Source of the DNA: Anaerotruncus colihominis
GTDB lineage: Bacteria > Bacillota > Clostridia > Oscillospirales > Ruminococcaceae
Assembly (NCBI RefSeq): GCF_010206195.1
Contig: NZ_VIQT01000002.1
Location: forward strand, 119,593 to 183,592
Direction of reading: 5' to 3'
DNA length: 64,000 nucleotides
Part shown: piece after piece, positions 59,532 to 64,000 of the stretch
How the letters are laid out: every line of letters begins with the position of its first letter
Position numbering within the stretch: position 1 is the first letter of the stretch
The notes under the pieces: generated by a model
The model's input: only the letters and a program-made list of their open reading frames with translations
Databases searched by the model: none
What the model was told of the DNA's origin: nothing
Translations under genes and position numbers: made by a program

Positions 59532-60290
59532 TTACAGCCACGTCTGATTTTCACGCCTCACCTGCGTCAGGCCGCCCAGCTTTGCCTGCACAGCAACCTG
59601 GCCTTCAGGCGGCAGCGCGCGCGCCTGATGCGGGCAAACTGCAACGCAGTGCATACAGAGAATACACGCCGCCCCCGTCTTGTCCGGCGCGTCTGGCGGG
59701 ATGGCCCCCACTGGGCAGCGGCGTGCGCAAAGCCCACAGCGGACACATCCATCCGAAGCCTGTGGCCGAAGCGGGAGCGGCTTGCCCGCGCAGTACGGCC
59801 GGCTGCCTGGGACAGACACCGGAGAACACACACCGCCGCTTATTTTTTCCTTTACCGCCGCCGCAAAAGCCTTGATCTCCTGTATATCGCGCGCATCCGG
59901 ACGGCCGGCCGCGACTGTACGCAGCATGGAGTGCTCCGCTATGAAAGCGCCGGCCGCAACTGGTACGAAATTCTGCTCTGTAAGCAGGTCGCACAGCTCA
60001 AGCAAGGCGTCGTCAAACGCGCGGTTGCCATATATGGCAACCGCCACGGCAGGCGCGCCCGCGCCCGCGATGCGGCGCATCGCTTCGCGCGCGGGCGCGG
60101 GGACGCGTCCCGCAAACACCGGCACGGCAAACAAAGCAAGCGTCCCACCGTCCGCTTTCGACACGGAAACGTCCGGGTCCGACAGGTCAAAAAACTCCGG
60201 CGCGCCAGTCAGCGCGTCGGCCAGCGCCCGCGCCACGCGCTGGACGCCGCCGGTTGGGCTGAAATAAAACACATGAACTGTTTGATACAT
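59532..60290 (-). CDS. EFR1-type flavodoxin-ferredoxin protein
   Basis: A 252-aa protein from ATG 60290 (MYQTVHVFYFSPTGG), eight bases after GGAGG; the longer frame upstream covers repeat DNA. The N-terminal flavodoxin-like domain has the FMN-loop type SPTGGVQRVA. The C-terminal part has two [4Fe-4S] motifs, CVRCGLCARRCPVGAI and CILCMHCVAVCPHQA. It is an electron carrier or reductase of unknown partner, common in anaerobic Firmicutes. Confidence 0.9.
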   Translation of the reverse strand: MYQTVHVFYFSPTGGVQRVARALADALTGAPEFFDLSDPDVSVSKADGGTLALFAVPVFAGRVPAPAREAMRRIAGAGAPAVAVAIYGNRAFDDALLELCDLLTEQNFVPVAAGAFIAEHSMLRTVAAGRPDARDIQEIKAFAAAVKEKISGGVCSPVSVPGSRPYCAGKPLPLRPQASDGCVRCGLCARRCPVGAIPPDAPDKTGAACILCMHCVAVCPHQARALPPEGQVAVQAKLGGLTQVRRENQTWL

Positions 60291-60354
60291 TGCTATTTCC
60301 TCCCCACGCCGCAGGTTTCGGAAAAAACGTGCGGCGCGCTGTTTTCTTTTATAT

Positions 60355-60580
60355 ATTTTATCATGTCCGCAGCGCGGCATGATAAAATTGGCCATTGGGG
60401 AGGCAGCGGGCCGCGCCCGCGTATCGCCCTGGCCATGCATGAAGGATAAAATAAACGCCCTGCGTTTATTTTATCATGTCCGCAGCGCGGCATGATAAAA
60501 TTGGCCATCGGGGAGGCAGCGGGCCGCGCCCGCGTATCGCCCTGGCCATGCATGAAGGATAAAATAAACGCTCTGCGGTT
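60355..60580. repeat. Two tandem copies of a 113-bp palindromic unit
   Basis: Copies at 60355-60467 and 60468-60580 differ at a few bases only. Each contains TTTTATCATG and CATGATAAAA around a CG-rich loop, a GGCC-bounded GC-rich hairpin and a TAAACG/CGTTTA stem. A third partial start (ATTTTATCA) follows at 60581. No gene is carried. Confidence 0.85.
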
Positions 60581-60650
60581 ATTTTATCACATTCAGAGCG
60601 GCCCAGCAATCTATACATTTTTCAGTTCAAATAATGTTTTAGATAATATC

Positions 60651-60680
60651 TTGACATCCAATGAAAGCATATGGTATGAT
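60651..60680 (+). promoter_or_regulatory. tRNA-Pro promoter
   Basis: TTGACA (60651-60656) and TATGAT (60675-60680) are 18 bp apart, 15 bp before the tRNA. Confidence 0.75.
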
Positions 60681-60694
60681 AATTAAGTTATCAT

Positions 60695-60770
60695 CGAGGT
60701 GTAGCGCAGTTGGTAGCGCGCTTGGTTTGGGACCAAGATGCCGCGGGTTCGAATCCTGTCACCTCGACCA
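60695..60770 (+). tRNA. tRNA-Pro (anticodon TGG)
   Basis: Acceptor CGAGGTG pairs with CACCTCG, D-arm GCGC-AGTTGGTA-GCGC, anticodon arm CTTGG-TTTGGGA-CCAAG with TGG, T-arm GCGGG-TTCGAATC-CTGT, and an encoded CCA. Total 76 nt. A stem of AAGGGCCTGGAG type and T-run follows near 60,777-60,811. Confidence 0.95.
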
Positions 60771-60868
60771 CCAGGCAAGGGCCTGGAGCCATTTCGCGCT
60801 CCAGGCTTTTTCTTATATCCAAAGCAGATGCCCGCGTCCGGGGTGGTTCCAAAGTGAGCGGCCTTGTC

Positions 60869-60907
60869 AAAAACCCCATGAAATCTTCCGATTTCATGGG
60901 GTTTTTC
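60869..60907. terminator. Bidirectional terminator
   Basis: AAAAACCCCATGAAATC (60869-60885) pairs perfectly with GATTTCATGGGGTTTTT (60890-60906) around TTCC. Confidence 0.9.
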
Positions 60908-60911
60908 TTAT

Positions 60912-61185
60912 TTTCATATCCTAAATCCACGATCCCGTTGTAATATTCCGTTCCCACCAGATTCAGCTTCAGTTCCTGCTCTGGTTTTGGGAACAACCGC
61001 ACGCCTTTGCCCAGCGCCATTGGGATTATCGACAGCCGCAGCTTGTCAATGCTGCTCTCTTTCAAAAGCTGCTCAGCTACGGATGCACCGCCCTGTTCGT
61101 CCGCAATATATCCATCCGCACTCATAGCGAGATATAAAACAACCTTTCCCAGGATTATCCCCGCCGTTGCCCCTATTGTACCCAA
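60912..61185 (-). pseudogene. Dihydrofolate-reductase-family (RibD-C) gene with internal deletion
   Basis: The frame has the family start VVLYLAMSADGYIADEQGG and then jumps directly to GGASVAEQLLKESSIDKLRLSIIPMALGKGVRLF. The central 80-odd residues are absent, with GG as the joining point. At its 3' end the normal stop is lost, and the frame runs through the terminator into the complement of the tRNA gene. No normal start codon or ribosome site remains. It is a decayed gene. Confidence 0.75.
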
Positions 61186-61221
61186 ATGTACCCAAAGCTC
61201 TCAAAAAGTACAAAGAAAAAA

Positions 61222-61285
61222 GGAACATGACAGACAGTTGCCATGTTCCTATGGTATAATAACCGCAAAGCGGTTATTATACCAT
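61222..61285 (+). promoter_or_regulatory. Nested dyads in the WYL regulator promoter
   Basis: GGAACATG (61222-61229) pairs with CATGTTCC (61242-61249). Then a perfect 16-bp inverted repeat (61251-61266 with 61270-61285) contains a TATAAT in each arm. This is a likely operator or attenuator. Confidence 0.6.
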
Positions 61286-61340
61286 GCCGCTTCGCGGGCG
61301 CGGTATCATACAGAAAAAAGTTGGAAAGGCGGTGCGGCTC

Positions 61341-62252
61341 ATGAAGATGGAGCGGCTTATCGGCATCCTATCCATCCTGCTCCAGCGGGAGAAGATCACC
61401 GCGCCGGAATTGGCGGAACAGTTTGAGGTATCCCGCCGGACCATCCAACGGGACATTGAATCCCTGTGCCGGGCAGGCGTCCCCATCTCCACCGCCCAGG
61501 GCACGGGCGGCGGCATCTCCATTATGGAGGGCTACCGGGTAGACCGCACAGTGCTCACCGCCCCGGAGATGCAGGCCATCCTAGCGGGACTGCGGAGTCT
61601 GGACAGCATCAGCGGTACCCGCCGCTACGCTCAACTGATGGAAAAGCTGTCCACCGGGACAAGCAGGCTGGCGCCCGGCGGCGCCCATATGCTTATTGAT
61701 CTCTCATCCTGGTACAAGACCAGCCTGTCGTCCAAGATAGGACTCATTCAGGGGGCTATGGAACAACACCACACCATCCGCTTTAACTACTTCTCTCCCA
61801 AAGAGAACTCGGTGCGGATCATCGAGCCTTACTATCTGGTGTTCCATTGGTCCGCCTGGTATGTGTGGGGTTGGTGCCGGACCCGGGAAGATTTTCGCCT
61901 CTTTAAACTCAACCGCATGACGGAGCTCACCTCTGGCGAACCCTTTGCCCCTTGTCCCGCACCCCTGCCCAACCTGGATCCAGAGCGGGTTTTTCCGGCG
62001 AAATATCAGGTCACTGTCCTATTTGACCCAGCCTGCCGCTGGCGGCTGGTGGAGGAATACGGCGCGGACAGCTTCACCGTGGAATCAGACGGCAGGTTGC
62101 GTTTTACCAGAGGCTTTCCCAGCGCGGACAGTGTGCTAAGTTGGGTCCTGACCTTTGGGGACAAGGCGGATCTGTTGGGACCGGAAGAATTGCGAAAGCG
62201 GCTGGGGGCTCTGACCCGAAAACTGGCCGACCATTACCAAGGGAGGAACTGA
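61341..62252 (+). CDS. WYL-domain (YafY-like) transcriptional regulator
   Basis: A 303-aa regulator from ATG 61341, after AAAGGCGGTG. The HTH is ISILLQREKITAPELAEQFEVSRRTIQRDIES-like (residues 5-40), followed by the WYL domain with HTIRFNYFSPKEN, EPYYLVFHWSAWYVWGWCR and FRLFKLNRM, then a WCX-type end. It closely parallels the AT-rich regulator at 40.8-41.7 kb but is GC-rich. A TfoX-like gene follows two bases downstream. Confidence 0.92.
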   Translation: MKMERLIGILSILLQREKITAPELAEQFEVSRRTIQRDIESLCRAGVPISTAQGTGGGISIMEGYRVDRTVLTAPEMQAILAGLRSLDSISGTRRYAQLMEKLSTGTSRLAPGGAHMLIDLSSWYKTSLSSKIGLIQGAMEQHHTIRFNYFSPKENSVRIIEPYYLVFHWSAWYVWGWCRTREDFRLFKLNRMTELTSGEPFAPCPAPLPNLDPERVFPAKYQVTVLFDPACRWRLVEEYGADSFTVESDGRLRFTRGFPSADSVLSWVLTFGDKADLLGPEELRKRLGALTRKLADHYQGRN

Positions 62253-62253
62253 T

Positions 62254-62577
62254 ATGGCGTCTCATGTGGATTTTGTGGACTATGTGACCGAGCAGCTGCG
62301 GGAGGCTGGGACCATCCGCAGCCGGAAAATGTTCGGTGAATACGGTCTTTACTGCGACGATGTGTTTTTCGCCGTCATCTGTGACGACCGTTTTTTTGTG
62401 AAGATCACCTCAGAGGGTGAGACAGCTTTTCCCGACCTGCCCAAAGCCCCGCCCTATGAGGGGGCCAAGGACTACATCTGGGTGGAGGATGTGGACAACC
62501 GGGACACCATGACCCTTCTTACCCGTCTCACTTGTCGGGCGCTTCAGGAGCAGCCGCGGAAAAAACGGAAGAAATGA
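62254..62577 (+). CDS. TfoX N-terminal-domain protein
   Basis: A 107-aa protein with the TfoX/Sxy N-terminal fold: DFVDYVTEQLREAGTIRSRKMFGEYGLYCDDVFFAVICDDRFFVKIT (parts quoted), then YEGAKDYIWVEDVDN. It lacks the C-terminal TfoX domain. In Firmicutes these are often encoded with WYL regulators and GyrI-like proteins; a competence role is not implied. Start ATG 62254 follows GGGAGG. Confidence 0.88.
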   Translation: MASHVDFVDYVTEQLREAGTIRSRKMFGEYGLYCDDVFFAVICDDRFFVKITSEGETAFPDLPKAPPYEGAKDYIWVEDVDNRDTMTLLTRLTCRALQEQPRKKRKK

Positions 62578-62598
62578 TGGTGACCTTTTGACTACTAA

Positions 62599-62742
62599 AA
62601 AGAGTACAAGGAATTCTATCTGCCGCCAAAAACGCCAGGCATCATCGCAGCGCCTGCTATGAACTTTCCAGTGGTGCGGGGCCAGGGCGGCTCCAATGAG
62701 GAAAGCGGCGCCTGGCGCCAGGTTTTAGTTGACATTTTATAA
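62599..62742 (+). pseudogene. GyrI-like domain fragment
   Basis: Forty-seven codons, KEYKEFYLPPKTPGIIAAPA and VVRGQGGSNEESGAWRQ, match the start of a GyrI-like protein but lack a start codon (TAA precedes) and stop early. With the WYL and TfoX-like genes it once formed a regulator-sensor operon. Confidence 0.65.
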
Positions 62743-62757
62743 AAATGCGAATATACT
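62729..62757 (+). promoter_or_regulatory. Promoter of the thiT transcript
   Basis: TTGACA (62729-62734) and TATACT (62752-62757) are 17 bp apart, just before the TPP aptamer. Confidence 0.8.
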
Positions 62758-62770
62758 GATGGAACAATCA

Positions 62771-62860
62771 ACAGGGGAGCCCGTATTGCGGGCTGAGATT
62801 TGAGGCTTCACCTCATGACCCTCCGACCTGATCTGGATCATGCCAGCGTAGGGAGTGACA
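62771..62860 (+). ncRNA. TPP riboswitch (THI element)
   Basis: The aptamer shows GGGAGCCC...GGGCTGAGA, then a variable stem (TGAGGCTTCACCTCA), GACCCTCCGACCTGATC, TGGATCATGCCAGCG and TAGGGAG. These are the conserved THI-box pieces in the right order. It controls thiT downstream. Confidence 0.95.
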
Positions 62861-62877
62861 TTATTGTGATCTTCCAG

Positions 62878-62912
62878 GGACGTTTGGCGCATTGCCAACG
62901 TCCTTTTTTTAT
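62878..62912 (+). terminator. Expression-platform terminator of the TPP riboswitch
   Basis: GGACGTTTGGC pairs with GCCAACGTCC around GCATT, followed by seven T; it would form when TPP is bound. Confidence 0.85.
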
Positions 62913-62954
62913 GGCATCCACAACAGGAAAAGGAAAAGAAAGGAAGAATTTAGT

Positions 62955-63518
62955 ATGAATCACAAGGGAAAAACGTTTGTCCTTGTCAAGTGCGCTTTAC
63001 TGGCTGCGCTGGCAGTGGCGCTCAATTTTGTCAAGTTTGCTCCCTGGCCCAATGGCGGTTCCATCACTGCCGCCGCAATGGCGCCTATTGTCCTGGCTGG
63101 GCTGATGTTCGGACCCGGATGGGGTGTTTTGACCGGCTTTACTTTCAGCCTGCTTCAGATGCTTTTGGATGGTATCAGCGCGCCTCCCGTGGAGACTGTC
63201 CTCTGGTACGCTCTGGTGATACTGCTTGATTATGTGATTGCGTATACTGTGCTGGGGCTTGTAGGCGTCATTGCCAAACCCTTTTCAAAGCCGGTCAAAG
63301 GCGCTGTCATCGGTACTCTGGCCGTTACAGCAGCGCGTTATCTCTGCCATATTGCAAGCGGTATTCTGATCTGGGGCGTTTATGCTCCCGAAGGTACCCC
63401 CATTTGGCTCTATTCCCTGCTGTACAATGGATCTTACATGGTCCCGGAAATGATCATCACCACCATTGTGGTCAGCCTGCTAGCTGGCGCTGTATTCAAA
63501 AAAACACATGCTGCCTGA
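62955..63518 (+). CDS. thiT: ThiT, thiamine S-component of an ECF transporter
   Basis: A 187-aa membrane protein of about six spans. Family text includes ALLAALAVALNFVKFAPWPNGGSITAAAMAPI, GPGWGVLTGFTFSLLQMLLDG, TAARYLCHIASGILIWGVYAP and LYNGSYMVPEMIIT; aromatic residues such as those in the last two motifs bind thiamine in known ThiT. It needs an ECF energising module encoded elsewhere. Start ATG 62955 follows AAAGAAAGGAAG. The TPP riboswitch upstream confirms the substrate. Confidence 0.95.
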   Translation: MNHKGKTFVLVKCALLAALAVALNFVKFAPWPNGGSITAAAMAPIVLAGLMFGPGWGVLTGFTFSLLQMLLDGISAPPVETVLWYALVILLDYVIAYTVLGLVGVIAKPFSKPVKGAVIGTLAVTAARYLCHIASGILIWGVYAPEGTPIWLYSLLYNGSYMVPEMIITTIVVSLLAGAVFKKTHAA

Positions 63519-63637
63519 TCGTAAAAATTCCGGTATTTTCTCAGCATCAGTCTGTTCTCTGCACTGAAAGATATGTACGAATATTTGTAGTCGTTCCATT
63601 TTGGACAGTCAATGCCATTGACAGTTATATTCTATAT

Positions 63638-63711
63638 AAATAGTCCGCGGCATTTCCGGTTCCGATAGTTCGCAGATATCGGAATCGGAAATGCCGTGGA
63701 CTATTTTTTAC
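63638..63711 (+). terminator. Long terminator after thiT
   Basis: A near-perfect stem of about 30 bp (63638-63667 with 63677-63706, two or three mismatches) is followed by TTTTTTA. Confidence 0.85.
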
Positions 63712-64000
63712 GCTATCACTTTCAAAAAGGCCGCTATATCACCGAACAGCAACACTCCTGTTGCAATAAATTTGCCTCTTGATTTATGGAGTCTATACGA
63801 TGTTATATAATTTTTTATCCGAAAAAACGCTTCTCCAATCATCCTAAATCAATAAAATTTTTAAAGTTTAAAATTATTTTTCTAATATTATCAGAAATCT
63901 ACTTGTGTTTTTCTGTTTATATAGATAAAATTATATAATAATATAAAAAAGTATTGACTTTATATATTTTTTTATATATCATGAGGGTAATTCCTCAGGC
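63712..64000. other. AT-rich intergenic end of the window with a promoter-like pair
   Basis: No gene is seen. From 63,850 the sequence is almost all A/T. TTGACT (63954-63959) and TATCAT (63977-63982), 17 bp apart, could start a transcript that leaves the window. Confidence 0.4.

Noticed and set aside
60691..60911. C-terminal part of the frame ending at 60691
   Set aside because: The frame runs through a perfect terminator and the complement of a tRNA gene; only the part above about 60,912 has protein similarity.

Overview
The window looks like the chromosome of a gut-type Clostridia (Oscillospiraceae/Ruminococcaceae-like Firmicute). The evidence is strong Shine-Dalgarno sites, a TPP riboswitch in front of thiT, a CdaR/GntP/glycerate kinase locus, lipobox and sortase proteins, and several clostridial-type integrative conjugative elements (ICEs). 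The species cannot be fixed from the sequence alone.

Region A (1-26,277) is the end of ICE-1. Almost everything is on the minus strand and reads from 25.9 kb down past the left edge. In transcription order it encodes a membrane-anchored exported protein, a lipoprotein sortase, a replication initiator with an iteron-like array inside its own gene, a double-HTH regulator, ParA and ParB, a CAP-domain lipoprotein, a 1.8-kDa-scale series of SpaA/Cna-B repeats in one giant thioester adhesin (about 1,824 aa), and the type IV secretion genes: VirB2-like pilin, small membrane protein, VirB6-like, M23 hydrolase, a PrgI-VirB4 fusion, three or four poorly known DNA-binding-type genes, and the start of VirD4. 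A short leader ORF with a terminator inside it precedes the adhesin, and several hairpins punctuate the operon. The element ends at a 3' fragment of an initiator tRNA-fMet gene, which is the attachment site.

Region B (26.3-46.3 kb) contains a decapitated tyrosine integrase and then ICE-2, on the plus strand. ICE-2 is badly damaged: RepA_N initiator, DUF3846, PcfB, a broken virD4, a Maff2 pseudogene, a WYL/GyrI pair, a broken sigma gene, MobC, and a relaxase fused in frame to the tail of a serine recombinase. A Tn4451-like mobilizable element (about 29.83-39.48 kb) lies inside virD4. It carries an AT-rich MerR-TrmO-GNAT cargo, sigma-like genes, a MobA/MobL relaxase, a replisome organizer, a DnaC-like loader and TnpW. 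Its own recombinase has lost the catalytic domain and is fused in frame to the front of VirD4. A divergent HTH/SLOG pair follows.

Region C (46.3-50.4 kb) is a graveyard of an older ICE: RepA_N, PrgI, VirB4, toxin-antitoxin, exported-protein and ParB fragments.

Region D (50.4-64 kb) is ordinary GC-rich chromosome: a YyaL-type thioredoxin-domain protein; a CdaR-controlled locus with two exported alpha/beta hydrolases, a GntP permease and glycerate kinase (one hydrolase has an out-of-frame poly-C tract at its lipobox); a flavodoxin-ferredoxin protein; a 113-bp tandem duplication; tRNA-Pro; a WYL regulator with a TfoX-like protein; and a TPP-riboswitch-controlled thiT. The last 290 bases are very AT-rich.
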